64,000 bases of DNA from Aquabacter sp. L1I39 (GTDB lineage: Bacteria; Pseudomonadota; Alphaproteobacteria; Rhizobiales; Xanthobacteraceae): positions 1,017,388 to 1,081,387 of the forward strand of contig NZ_CP072392.1 of assembly GCF_017742835.1 (NCBI RefSeq), given 5' to 3'. This document shows, one piece after another, positions 47,689-57,380 of the stretch. Made by a program: the position numbers and the translations under genes. Under the pieces are notes generated by a model. It was given only the letters and a program-made list of their open reading frames with translations. It searched no databases and had not been told where the DNA came from. Within the stretch, counting starts at the first letter, position 1, and each line of letters opens with the position of its first letter.

Positions 47689-48471
47689 ATGATTGCGCCT
47701 TCCCAGACCCGCTTCGAGCGCATTCAGGTGGCTCCCGCCTACCAATTGGTGGCGGAGGCGATCGAGCGCGAGGTTGTGTCGGGGCGCCTTCTGCCGGGCG
47801 AGCCGGTGGGCACGGAGGCCGAACTGGTGCGCCAGTTCGGCGTCAATCGCTCCACGGTGCGCGAGGGCATCCGGGCGCTGGAAGAGAGCGGCTTCATCCA
47901 GCGCGGGCCGGACCGGCGCCTCTATGCCTGCCTGCCCCGCTACAGCCGCCTGTCCTCGCGCATGAGCCGGGCGCTGGCGCTGCACGAGGTGACGTTCCGC
48001 GAATTGTTCTCGGTCTCGCTGGTGCTGGAAGTGACCGCGGCGGAGGAGGCAGTGGCTGCCGCGACTCCCGAAGCCATCGCGGAGCTGGAGGAGAACCAGA
48101 AGGAGCTGGAAGCCGCGAGCGCCGCCAACGATCCGATCCGCATTTCGCAGGTGGACTTCGACTTCCATGTCCTCCTGGCCAAATCCACCGGCAACCGGGT
48201 GCTGACGCTGTCGCGCGAGCCGTGCAGCCTGCTGTTCTTTCCCACCTCAGAGCTCATCTGCCGCCGCGTGCCCGAAGGGCCGGGACGCATGATCTTCGCC
48301 CATCGCCAGATCATCGACGCCATCACGGCGCGGGACCTGGAGGCGGCGCGGCTGTGGATGCGCCGGCACATTTATGACTGGCGGCGCGGCTTCGAGCGGG
48401 CCGGGCGCGATCTCGACGAGCCGGTGGAGCGGGTCTATGCCCGCAGCCTGCCGCAGCACATGACACTGTAA
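47689..48471 (+). CDS. GntR family regulator, FCD subfamily
   Basis: 260 residues. Winged-helix DNA-binding domain (about 15-80; TEAELVRQFGVNRSTVREGIRALEESGFI is the motif region) and an all-helical FCD ligand-binding domain. FCD regulators respond to organic acids or acyl-CoA-like ligands. Placed directly ahead of the transporter and acyl-CoA ligase genes on the same strand, it is the likely local regulator. A candidate operator is at 47540. Confidence 0.93.
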   Translation: MIAPSQTRFERIQVAPAYQLVAEAIEREVVSGRLLPGEPVGTEAELVRQFGVNRSTVREGIRALEESGFIQRGPDRRLYACLPRYSRLSSRMSRALALHEVTFRELFSVSLVLEVTAAEEAVAAATPEAIAELEENQKELEAASAANDPIRISQVDFDFHVLLAKSTGNRVLTLSREPCSLLFFPTSELICRRVPEGPGRMIFAHRQIIDAITARDLEAARLWMRRHIYDWRRGFERAGRDLDEPVERVYARSLPQHMTL

Positions 48472-48567
48472 TTGAACGCTCCCGTCCGGCGCGCCAACGC
48501 CACCGGGAGAAAAGGCACCACAACATCCGCAAGAGCGCGCCCAAGCGCCGTCGGGAGGGAGGAAACC

Positions 48568-48690
48568 ATGACGGCACCAGCCGCAGGCGGCGTCGTGCGC
48601 GCCCATCAGGGCAAAGGCCAACCGTGCCACGGGGAGCGCACGGCCCGCATCGCCATCGGGTCCGCATGGCCCGCGGGAGGCGCCGCATGA
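48568..48690 (+). CDS. Possible 40-residue leader peptide ahead of livG
   Basis: ATG 48568 has one of the strongest ribosome binding sites in the window (GGGAGGGAGGAAACC) and opens 40 codons: MTAPAAGGVVRAHQGKG, then PCHGERTARIAIG, ending AWPAGGAA. The stop overlaps the livG start as ATGA. The sequence shows no family features. It may be a real leader that couples translation to livG, or a chance reading with the signal serving the transporter mRNA. Confidence 0.35.
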   Translation: MTAPAAGGVVRAHQGKGQPCHGERTARIAIGSAWPAGGAA

Positions 48691-49502
48691 GCGCGCCCAT
48701 CCTCTCGGTCGATGCCATGAGCCTGTCCTTCGGCGGGCTGAAGGCGCTTTCCGGCGTCACCTTCGACGTGGCGCCGGGCTCCATCACCGCCGTGATCGGG
48801 CCGAACGGGGCGGGCAAGACCTCGCTCTTCAACTGCATCTCCGGTTTCTACCACCCGAGCGAAGGCGCCATCCGCTTCGAGGGGCAGGATATTTCCCGCA
48901 CCCATCCGCCCGAGCGCGCCCGCCTGGGCCTCGCCCGTACTTTCCAGAACATCGCCCTCTTCCGGGGCATGACCGTGCTCGACAACATCAAGCTCGGCCG
49001 CCACGCCCACATGAAGACCTCGCTGCTGGAGGCGCTCCTCTATTGGGGCCGAGCGCAGAAGGAGGAAATGGAGCTGCGCGCCGAGGTGGAGGAAAAGATC
49101 ATCGACCTCCTGGAGATCAACCACATCCGCAACCAGCCGGTGGCAACCCTGCCCTATGGCCTGCGCAAGCGGGTGGAACTGGCCCGTGCGCTCGCCATGC
49201 GCCCGAAGGTGCTGATGCTGGACGAGCCGGTGGCGGGCATGAACCGGGAAGAGACCGAGGACATGGCCCGCTTCATCCTCGATGTGAAGGAGGAATGGGG
49301 CGTGACCATCCTCATGGTGGAGCATGACATGGGCATGGTGATGGACATTTCCGACCATGTGGTGGTGCTCAATTTCGGCCAGGTGATCGCGCGCGGGCGG
49401 CCGGCGGAGGTGACTGCCAATCCGGACGTGATCCGCGCCTATCTCGGCGGCACGGACCTTGAGGCGCTCCAGCGCCGCATCCAGGGACGGGAGGCGGCGT
49501 GA
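48687..49502 (+). CDS. livG: Branched-chain amino acid-type ABC transporter ATPase LivG
   Basis: 271 residues. Walker A GPNGAGKTS at about 36-44, Q-loop RTFQNIALF, signature-like LPYGLRKRVELARALAM, Walker B LMLDEPVAGMN, H-loop MVEHDM. The C-terminal half is typical of LivG in HAAT-type importers. ATG 48687 overlaps the stop of the short upstream reading frame; the longer reading to 48624 has no better signal. Confidence 0.94.
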   Translation: MSAPILSVDAMSLSFGGLKALSGVTFDVAPGSITAVIGPNGAGKTSLFNCISGFYHPSEGAIRFEGQDISRTHPPERARLGLARTFQNIALFRGMTVLDNIKLGRHAHMKTSLLEALLYWGRAQKEEMELRAEVEEKIIDLLEINHIRNQPVATLPYGLRKRVELARALAMRPKVLMLDEPVAGMNREETEDMARFILDVKEEWGVTILMVEHDMGMVMDISDHVVVLNFGQVIARGRPAEVTANPDVIRAYLGGTDLEALQRRIQGREAA

Positions 49503-50386
49503 TGGACTTCGACTGGCTGTTCTTCTTCGAGGTGACGCTCGCGGGCCTCGGCAATGCGGCGCTGCTGGCGCTCACCGGCCTTGCCTTCGTGCTCATCTAC
49601 AAGGCCACCCGCGTGGTGAACCTCGCCATCGGTGAAATGCTGATGGTGGGCGCCTATCTCTTCTTCTCCTTCACGGCGGGGCTTGGCCTTCCCACTTATG
49701 TGGCCATCCCCGCCGCGCTGGTGGGCGGTGGCTTTCTCGGCGCGGTGCTGGAGCGCACGATCATCCGCCCCATGCTGGGCGAGAATGCCATTTCGGTCTT
49801 CATGGTCACCATCGGCATCGGTTCGGTGCTCATGGGCCTGGCTGAGATCATCTGGGGCGCGGCGCCCACTGCCTTGCCGGATTTCATGGGCGGCGGCGCG
49901 GTGTTCATCTTCGATGCCTATGTCTCGCGCAAGGTGGTGATCGGATTTACCGTCTCCTGCGCCGTCATCGCCGCCTTCCTGCTGGTGTTCCGCTTCTGGC
50001 GCGGCGGCATCGCGCTGCGCGCCACCGCCACTGACCAGGCGGCGGCCTATTCCTGCGGCATCAATGTGCCCGCCGTCTTCTCGCTGGCCTGGGTCTTCGC
50101 CGGCATGGCGGCTGCGGGCGCGGGCGTGCTGGTGGGCGCGGTGGGCGGCATCTCGCCGGCCATGGGCGTGTTCGGCCTTTCCGCCCTTGTGGTGGTGATC
50201 GTGGGGGGCCTGGATTCCATCTCCGGCGCGCTCATCGGCGCCATCCTGGTGGGGCTCATCGAGGCCTGGGCCGGCACCTTCCTGGGCGGTGAATACAAGA
50301 TGCTCGCCACCTTCAGCCTGCTGATGCTGGTGCTGCTGGTCCGGCCTTACGGGCTGTTCGGCACGGTCGAGATCGAGAGGCTGTGA
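49502..50386 (+). CDS. livH: HAAT-type ABC transporter permease LivH
   Basis: 294 residues with about eight membrane spans, of the LivH type. Family segments: ALLALTGLAFVLIYKATRVVNLAIGEMLMVGAYL at the N-terminus (seen across about 19-50), and GINVPAVFSLAWVFAGMAAAGAG. ATG 49502 overlaps the livG stop (TGATG). Confidence 0.94.
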   Translation: MDFDWLFFFEVTLAGLGNAALLALTGLAFVLIYKATRVVNLAIGEMLMVGAYLFFSFTAGLGLPTYVAIPAALVGGGFLGAVLERTIIRPMLGENAISVFMVTIGIGSVLMGLAEIIWGAAPTALPDFMGGGAVFIFDAYVSRKVVIGFTVSCAVIAAFLLVFRFWRGGIALRATATDQAAAYSCGINVPAVFSLAWVFAGMAAAGAGVLVGAVGGISPAMGVFGLSALVVVIVGGLDSISGALIGAILVGLIEAWAGTFLGGEYKMLATFSLLMLVLLVRPYGLFGTVEIERL

Positions 50387-50387
50387 C

Positions 50388-51431
50388 ATGCGCATCGGCA
50401 CGCTGAAAGAAACCTACGCCGCCGACGAGGCGCTCTTCGACACCGCCACCCAGCGCGCCTGGCTGGTGGTGCTGGCGGTAGCCCTCGTCGCCTTGCCGTT
50501 CGTCGCCAACGAATACTTTCTCTATCTGGCCTGCCTGGTGGGGATCCACATCATCTCAACCACGGGCCTCAACATCCTCACCGGCTTTACCGGCCTCGTC
50601 TCGCTGGGCCAGGCCGCCTTCATGGGGGTGGGCGCCTATACGGTGGCGGTTCTGGAGGGGCGGCTCGGCACGCCGGCCCTGCTCAACCTCCTGCTCGCCG
50701 GCATCATGACCGCCTTGGTCGGGGCGGTGGTGGGCCTGCCGAGCCTGCGGGTGAAGGGGCTTTACCTGGCGATGGCCACCATCGCGGCCTCCTTCATCCT
50801 GCATTTCGTCTTCGCCAACTGGTCCTCCGTGACCAATGGCGTGTCCGGCATCAATGTGGCCCCGGCCTCCGTCCTCGGCCTCACCTTGTCGCGTCCCTTC
50901 GCGCTCTATTGGCTGATCCTTCCCCTGATGGCGGTCATGGTGCTGGCGGCGGCGAACCTGTTCCGCACCCGCATCGGCCGGGCGTTCATCGCCATCCGCG
51001 ACCGGGACATTTCCGCCGAGGTGCTGGGCATTCCGCTCTTGCGCTACAAGCTCATGAGCTTTGCCCTCTCCTCCTTCTATGCGGGGGTCGCCGGCGGACT
51101 GTGGGCCTATTTCTTCCGCGTGGTGACGCCGGAGAGCTTTCCCTTCGTCTATTCCATCTTCTTCCTGGCCGCCGTGATCGTGGGGGGGATGGGGACGATC
51201 CTGGGCGGCATTCTCGGCGCCATCTTCATGACCATGGTGCCGGAAGTCTTGAAGTTGATGGTGGGCGTGCTCTCCCCCATCCTGCCCGATGCGGTGGCCA
51301 TTCTCTCGCCGGTGCGCACCATCGTGTTCGGTGCGCTCATCATCGGCTTCCTGATCTTCGAGCCGCACGGACTTGCCGAGATCTGGCGGCGCACGCGGCG
51401 CTTCTTCCATCTGTGGCCGTTCAAGACCTGA
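50388..51431 (+). CDS. livM: HAAT-type ABC transporter permease LivM
   Basis: 347 residues with about ten membrane spans. Family segments: TGLNILTGFTGLVSLGQAAFMGVGAY (about 50-75), RTRIGRAFIAIRDRDISAEVLGI and the FRVVTPESFPFVYSIFFLAAVIVGGMG region. One base after livH. Last cytoplasmic residues RRTRRFFHLWPFKT are basic. Confidence 0.94.
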   Translation: MRIGTLKETYAADEALFDTATQRAWLVVLAVALVALPFVANEYFLYLACLVGIHIISTTGLNILTGFTGLVSLGQAAFMGVGAYTVAVLEGRLGTPALLNLLLAGIMTALVGAVVGLPSLRVKGLYLAMATIAASFILHFVFANWSSVTNGVSGINVAPASVLGLTLSRPFALYWLILPLMAVMVLAAANLFRTRIGRAFIAIRDRDISAEVLGIPLLRYKLMSFALSSFYAGVAGGLWAYFFRVVTPESFPFVYSIFFLAAVIVGGMGTILGGILGAIFMTMVPEVLKLMVGVLSPILPDAVAILSPVRTIVFGALIIGFLIFEPHGLAEIWRRTRRFFHLWPFKT

Positions 51432-51476
51432 CGACGTGACAGACCCGCAAAGGCGGGCGAACCGGGAGGAAACATC

Positions 51477-52652
51477 ATGAAAATGAACAGACGCGAGGCC
51501 CTCACTCTGGCCCTTGGTGCGGGCGCTGCCATCGGCCTTGGCATCCGCCCCTCGGCGGCGGCGGATGACATCGTCATCGGCGGCTCGATCCCGCTGTCCG
51601 GCGTGTTCGCCTTTGCCGGCATCGGCATCCATGCGGGCATCCAGGACTATGTGAAGATCATCAATGATGGCGGCGGCATCTCCGGGCGCAAGGTGACGTA
51701 TCTGGCCGAGGATACCGGCTATAAGGTCGACCAGTCGGTGGCAGTGTTCAACAAGCTCACCAGCCAGGCCAATATCAACCTCTATTATGGCGACTCCACC
51801 GGCTTCTCGAAGACCATCAATGCGGAGCTGGACCGCAAGAAGACCATTATGATGGCGGGTGCTTCCTTCGCCAGCGAGCTGAACGACCCCAAGAAATATC
51901 CCTTCCAGTTCATCGCCGGGCCCGACTACACGCAGATGATCGACATTCTTCTGCAATATGTGGCCAAGACGAAGCCGGGCGCGAAGATCGCCTTCGTGCA
52001 TTCCGACACCGAATTCGGCCGTGATCCCATCGCGGCGGGCCAGGAGAAGGTGAAGAAGCTCGGCCTGAAGATGACCGAGACCATCGTCACCCCGCCCACC
52101 GCCGTGGACGTGTCCACCGAAATCCTGAAGCTGCGCCGCGCCAACCCGGACTACACTATCTTCCACGGCTACGTGCTGGCGCCCATCCCGGAGTTCATGA
52201 GCCAGGCCAAGCAGATGGGCCTTGCAACCAAGTTCATGGGCACATTCTGGTCCATGGACAATTCGCTCTGGACCAAAGTGGGCGAGCCGGCGGACGGCTT
52301 CATGGGCGTGATGCCCTATCGCTATTATTACGACGCCGACGGCAAGAGCCCCATGCTGGACAAGATCCGGCAGATGCGGCCGGAATATCAGTCCACCGCC
52401 TATATGCAGGGCTTCTTCACGGCCATGCTGTTCCTGGAGAGTGCCAAGCGCACGCTCAGCGCTGGCAAGGAGCTGAACGGCACGAACCTGAAGGCGGCGC
52501 TCAATAGCCTGAAGGACTTCGACACCGGCGGCATCATCGGTGTTCCCGTCTCCATTCCCGGCAATTCGGTGCCGGTGGGCCGCGTCTATCGCTACGACGC
52601 CGCAAAGAAGCTGATGGTGGCGGATTCCGATTGGATCAACGTCGCCTCCTGA
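51477..52652 (+). CDS. livK: Periplasmic ligand-binding protein (LivK type)
   Basis: 391 residues, Leu/Ile/Val-binding-protein fold (peripla_BP_6). The export signal has a twin-arginine look (NRREALTLALG) and cleaves near AAA-DD about residue 30. The binding domain opens IVIGGSIPLSGVFAFAG. Sequence type is of the group that binds small organic acids, aromatic acids or amides rather than branched amino acids. The acyl-CoA ligase downstream supports that. GGGAGG is placed well before ATG 51477. Confidence 0.92.
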   Translation: MKMNRREALTLALGAGAAIGLGIRPSAAADDIVIGGSIPLSGVFAFAGIGIHAGIQDYVKIINDGGGISGRKVTYLAEDTGYKVDQSVAVFNKLTSQANINLYYGDSTGFSKTINAELDRKKTIMMAGASFASELNDPKKYPFQFIAGPDYTQMIDILLQYVAKTKPGAKIAFVHSDTEFGRDPIAAGQEKVKKLGLKMTETIVTPPTAVDVSTEILKLRRANPDYTIFHGYVLAPIPEFMSQAKQMGLATKFMGTFWSMDNSLWTKVGEPADGFMGVMPYRYYYDADGKSPMLDKIRQMRPEYQSTAYMQGFFTAMLFLESAKRTLSAGKELNGTNLKAALNSLKDFDTGGIIGVPVSIPGNSVPVGRVYRYDAAKKLMVADSDWINVAS

Positions 52653-52669
52653 CGGGCAAAGGGCCGGAC

Positions 52670-53476
<807 letters not shown>

Positions 53477-53486
53477 GGACCCTCCC

Positions 53487-55310
53487 ATGACCGCGACGCC
53501 CGTCTTTGATCCCCCCGCCCTCACGCTGCCCCAGATGCTGCGCCGCCAGGCGCAGGAGAACGGAGCGCGCACCGCCATCCGCCAGAAGGACTTCGGCATC
53601 TGGAAGCCATTGAGCCTCCAGGACTATTTCACGCGCGCCAGTGCTGCGGGCTTAGGTTTCCGGGCCATGGGCCTAGCCGAGGGCGGGCATGTGGCCATCC
53701 TCTCGGAGAACCGAGTGGAATGGGTGCTCGCCCAGCTCGGCGCCGGGCTCGTGGGCGGGGTGACGGTGGGCGTCTATGCCACCAGCCCCTCCAATGAAGT
53801 CGCCTATGTGCTCGACCATTCGGACGCGCAGATCGTGGTCTGCGAAGACCAGGAGCAGGTGGACAAGGTGCTGGAGCGCCAGGCCGAACTGCCCAAGGTC
53901 AAGCGCATCGTCGTCATCGAGCAGAAGGGGCTGCGGGCCTATCCCGATGGCCTCGTCCTCTCCTTCGCGGCCCTGGAAGAGCTCGGCCGGGCCTACGGCG
54001 CCGAGCATCCCCGCCTCATCGAGGAGTGCCTCTCGCGGCAGGGCCTCGATGATATCGGTCTGATGATCTACACCTCCGGCTCCACGGGGAAGCCCAAGGG
54101 CGCGATGCTCAGCTATCGCAACCTCAGGGCCGAGGCCATCGCGGTGGTGGACACGCTGTCCCTGGATGCGTCCACCACGCATCTGTCCTACCTGCCGCTC
54201 TGCCACGTGGCCGAGCAGATGCTCACCACCATGGCGCCCATCTATCTGGGATCGCAGATCAATTTCGGCGAGAGCATCCGCACGGTGCAGGAGGACCTGC
54301 GGGAAGTCGCGCCCTCCATGTTCCTGGGCGTGCCGCGCATCTGGGAGAAGCTGAACGCCTCCATCTACATCAAGCTGATTGAGGCCGGCGGCCTGCGCCG
54401 GGCCATGTTCGAGCGGGCCTATGCGCTGTGCGAGCCCTTCGCCGAAGTGCCGCCCGCCCGCCGCACCCTGGCGCAGCGGACGATCTTTGCCTTTTGCTAT
54501 GTGGCGGTCTTCCGGGCGCTGCAGAACTATATCGGCCTGACCCATTGCAAGGTGGCCATGACCGGCGCCGCCCCCATCTCGGCCAAGATTGTCCGTTTCT
54601 TTCGCACCCTGGGCGTCCCCCTGGTGGAGGTCTACGGCGCCACCGAGACCTCGGGCCTCGCCTGCGGTCAGCGGCTTGACCATCTGGTGCCCGCCTGCGT
54701 CGGCAGCCCGGCGCGTGGCGCCGAGATGCGCCTTGCGCCGGAGACAGGCGAGATCCTGGTACGCGGCGATATCGTCTTCGCCGGCTATTACAAGTCCCCC
54801 GACGCCACCGCCGCCGCCATCCGCGACGGCTGGCTCCACACGGGTGACGTTGCGGAAATGGTGCAGGGGCAGGTCAAGATCGTTGACCGCCTGAAAGACA
54901 TCATGATCACCGCCGGAGGAAAGAACCTCTCCCCCTCCGAGATCGAGAACACCGTCAAGTCTAGCCCCTATGTGAAGGAGTGCATCGTCATCGGCGAGCG
55001 GCGCAAATATGTCTCCGCCCTCATTCAGATTGATGGGGAAACGGTGGGAAAGTGGGCCGAGGAGATGGGCGTCGCCTACACCCATTTCCGTTCGCTGGCC
55101 GAGCATCCCAAGGTGCGCGAATTGATCGAGGGCGAGATCGCGGCCGCCAATGCCCAGCTCGCCCAGGTCTCCCACATCCGCCGCTTCCATCTCCTGGTGA
55201 AGGAGCTGGACCACGATGACGACGAGGTCACCGCCACCATGAAGGTGCGCCGCTCCAACATCCAGAAGAAGTATGCCCTTGAAATCGAAGGGCTTTACGC
55301 GGGGGCCTGA
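53487..55310 (+). CDS. AMP-dependent acyl-CoA synthetase (long-chain type)
   Basis: 607 residues. ATP-dependent activation of a carboxylic acid to its CoA thioester. The ATP-binding motif IYTSGSTGKPKGAMLSY is at about 191-207, the gate segment VEVYGATETSG near 375, and GWLHTGDVAEM followed by IVDRLKDIMITAGGKNLSP marks the C-terminal domain. It has the insertion typical of long-chain and bile-acid ligases. Ten bases after livF, in the same operon, so the imported substrate is probably its acid. Confidence 0.93.
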   Translation: MTATPVFDPPALTLPQMLRRQAQENGARTAIRQKDFGIWKPLSLQDYFTRASAAGLGFRAMGLAEGGHVAILSENRVEWVLAQLGAGLVGGVTVGVYATSPSNEVAYVLDHSDAQIVVCEDQEQVDKVLERQAELPKVKRIVVIEQKGLRAYPDGLVLSFAALEELGRAYGAEHPRLIEECLSRQGLDDIGLMIYTSGSTGKPKGAMLSYRNLRAEAIAVVDTLSLDASTTHLSYLPLCHVAEQMLTTMAPIYLGSQINFGESIRTVQEDLREVAPSMFLGVPRIWEKLNASIYIKLIEAGGLRRAMFERAYALCEPFAEVPPARRTLAQRTIFAFCYVAVFRALQNYIGLTHCKVAMTGAAPISAKIVRFFRTLGVPLVEVYGATETSGLACGQRLDHLVPACVGSPARGAEMRLAPETGEILVRGDIVFAGYYKSPDATAAAIRDGWLHTGDVAEMVQGQVKIVDRLKDIMITAGGKNLSPSEIENTVKSSPYVKECIVIGERRKYVSALIQIDGETVGKWAEEMGVAYTHFRSLAEHPKVRELIEGEIAAANAQLAQVSHIRRFHLLVKELDHDDDEVTATMKVRRSNIQKKYALEIEGLYAGA

Positions 55311-55347
55311 ACCGAGGCGCTCCGGCTCTTAACCAAAAGGTGCGACG

Positions 55348-55384
55348 GGGGCGCGCAGGGGCGCGGATGTACCCCGCGCGCCCC
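55348..55384 (+). terminator. Hairpin after the acyl-CoA synthetase gene
   Basis: A long GC-rich hairpin: GGGGCGCGC-A-GGGG pairs with CCCC-GCGCGCCCC, 13 base pairs with one bulged A and a 10-base loop. No T-run, but stability is high. Confidence 0.6.
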
Positions 55385-55510
55385 ATCTTCGCCCGGTTCG
55401 GGAACCTCAATGGCTTCTGAAGCGTCTCCGACGCACCGCGCCGCTCCAGGCAGGCGGATCCGGTCTGGACCGGCCGCCAAGAAGAGCTGCGCGCGCAGAA
55501 GGAAGAACAG

Positions 55511-55870
55511 ATGATCGAACGCCGCCGCTTCCTGAAGGGCCTTGTGGCCGCTGCCGCCGCCGCCCCGCTGGCGGTCCTGGCTGGCAAGGCCGAGGCCCAG
55601 CCCTGGTTCCCACCCGGCCCTCCCGGCCCGCCCCCTCCCGGCCGCCGCCCCCCGCCGCCGCCGGCCGCCCGTTGGGAACGGGTTCCCCCGCCCCGCCCGG
55701 GCTTCGTCTGGGCGCCCGGCCACTGGACCTGGAACGCCCGCAGCTGGCGCTATGTCTGGGTCCCCGGCCGCTGGGTCCCGGCACGGCGCGGCTATCGCTA
55801 TGTGGGCGCCCGCTGGGTCAATCGGGGCGGCGTCTGGGTCTTCGTCCCCGGCGGCTGGGTGCGCTGGTAA
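55511..55870 (+). CDS. YXWGXW-repeat exported protein, proline-rich
   Basis: 119 residues. Signal peptide with a twin-arginine-like start (RRRFLKGLVAAAAAAPLAVLA; cleavage near AEA-QP about residue 29), a polyproline segment (about 34-50), then tryptophan-rich repeats with W-x-x-G-x-W spacing (WAPGHWTWNARSWRYVWVPGRW, with GGVWVFVPGGWVRW at the end). Such proteins are found in the envelope of many proteobacteria; function unknown. Stands just before hupT but is not clearly part of that operon. Confidence 0.75.
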   Translation: MIERRRFLKGLVAAAAAAPLAVLAGKAEAQPWFPPGPPGPPPPGRRPPPPPAARWERVPPPRPGFVWAPGHWTWNARSWRYVWVPGRWVPARRGYRYVGARWVNRGGVWVFVPGGWVRW

Positions 55871-55889
55871 GCCCCGCCAGTAAGCCCCT

Positions 55890-55920
55890 GGCCGCCCGGC
55901 GTGGTTGTCGCCAGGCGGCC
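55890..55920 (+). terminator. Terminator after the tryptophan-rich protein gene
   Basis: GGCCGCC-C-GGC / GCC-A-GGCGGCC: 10 base pairs with one C-A mismatch and a nine-base loop. No T-run. It separates the upstream gene from hupT. Confidence 0.5.
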
Positions 55921-55961
55921 TCCGGGCGTAGCATGTGCGTCGGTCCACTCCACGAGTTGCC

Positions 55962-57380
55962 ATGCCATCCTCGCACGCCCCTTCTGATCCAAGCCCGCCC
56001 TTGGGCGGCTGTGGAATGCGCGCGCCCGGCCAAGGGCCGCTGGAGGAAACGGCTGAGCGTGACACCGAGCAGGCCTGGATCTCTGTCATCCGCAAGATGG
56101 ACGAGACCTATGCTGAGCTTCTCGCCCAGCAAGTGGAGCTGGAATCCAAGAACGAGGCGCTGGAGGAAGCCCAAGCCTTTATCGCCGGCATCATGGCGTC
56201 CATGACCGACGTGCTCATCGCCTGCGACCTCGCCGGGCGCATTGAGCAGGTGAATGTGGCCGCCGAACGCCTGTTTGGACGGCCTGGCTCCGCCCTCCAG
56301 GACATGCGGCTGGCCGATCTCATCGACCCCACCTCCCCCACGGGCGTGGCCGATGTCTTTGCCATCGTGGCCCAGCGCCAGCGCATCGTGGACACGGATT
56401 TTGCCTTCACGACGCCCGAGGGTCCCCTTCCTGTGTCGGTCAACGGGGCCGCCCGCTTCGATTCCCGCGGCCGTGCTGTGGGCGTGGTACTCATGGGCCG
56501 GCCGGTGGGCGAATTGCGCAAGGCTTATCGGGATTTGGCCGCTGCCCATGAGGGCCTCAAGCAAGCCCAGCAGCAATTGGTGCATGCCGAGAAGATGGCC
56601 TCCCTCGGCCGCCTGGTGGCGGGCGTCGCCCATGAGTTGAACAATCCCATCTCCTTCGTCTATGGCAATGCCCACGCCTTGAAGCGCTATACCGACCGTA
56701 TCACCGCCTTCCTTGATGCGGTGGAGCGGGGCGCGACACCGGCGGAGTTGAAGGCCCTGCGCGCCTCGCTGAAGCTGGACCATAGCCGCGCCGACCTGCC
56801 CGCAACCCTGGCCGGCATATTGGAAGGCGCGGAGCGCGTGCGGGACATCGTGGCGGACCTCCGCCGCTTCTCAGCCGACCGGCGGGAGGCGCTGGAGACC
56901 TTCGACATGGGGCCACTGGTGCGGTCCGCCCTTGAATGGGTAGCCAAGGCCCAAATGCCCGGCATCGAAACCCGCCTCGACCTGCCCGACGGCCTGGAGG
57001 TGGAGGGCCATCCCGGTCACCTCCACCAATTGGTGATGAACCTCATCCAGAACGCGACCGATGCGGTGGAGGGCCGGGACGACCGCAGGCTGGAGATTTC
57101 CGGCATCCGGGACGGCCACCGCGTGGTGCTGACCGTGCGCGACACCGGCCCGGGCTTGCCCGAGGAGGTAGCCTGCCGCATGTTTGATCCCTTCTTCACT
57201 ACCAAGCCGGTGGGCAAGGGGACCGGCCTAGGCCTGTCCATCTCCTATCGCATCGCCGCCGAGCATGGCGGCGCGCTGACCGCCACCAACCACCCGGACG
57301 GCGGGGCGGTGCTGACCCTCGCCTTGCCCGCTGCGAAAAGACCCGCCGGTGCCTCGGCCCCCTCCAGGAACCAGCCATGA
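55962..57380 (+). CDS. hupT: Hydrogen-responsive sensor histidine kinase HupT
   Basis: Soluble kinase of about 470 residues that phosphorylates the response regulator HupR in the absence of H2 in Rhodobacter capsulatus. Coiled-coil (about 30-65), PAS domain (about 65-180; ITDVLIACDLAGRIEQVNVAAERLFG-like reading), HisKA with the phospho-accepting histidine in GVAHELNNPISFVYGN, and ATPase domain with LIQNATDAVEGRD, DTGPGLP and GTGLGLSIS. Start uncertain: ATG 55962, GTG 55935 and ATG 56016 are all in frame, none with a strong ribosome binding site. Overlaps hupU by four bases (ATGA). The partner HupR is not in the window. Confidence 0.92.
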   Translation: MPSSHAPSDPSPPLGGCGMRAPGQGPLEETAERDTEQAWISVIRKMDETYAELLAQQVELESKNEALEEAQAFIAGIMASMTDVLIACDLAGRIEQVNVAAERLFGRPGSALQDMRLADLIDPTSPTGVADVFAIVAQRQRIVDTDFAFTTPEGPLPVSVNGAARFDSRGRAVGVVLMGRPVGELRKAYRDLAAAHEGLKQAQQQLVHAEKMASLGRLVAGVAHELNNPISFVYGNAHALKRYTDRITAFLDAVERGATPAELKALRASLKLDHSRADLPATLAGILEGAERVRDIVADLRRFSADRREALETFDMGPLVRSALEWVAKAQMPGIETRLDLPDGLEVEGHPGHLHQLVMNLIQNATDAVEGRDDRRLEISGIRDGHRVVLTVRDTGPGLPEEVACRMFDPFFTTKPVGKGTGLGLSISYRIAAEHGGALTATNHPDGGAVLTLALPAAKRPAGASAPSRNQP

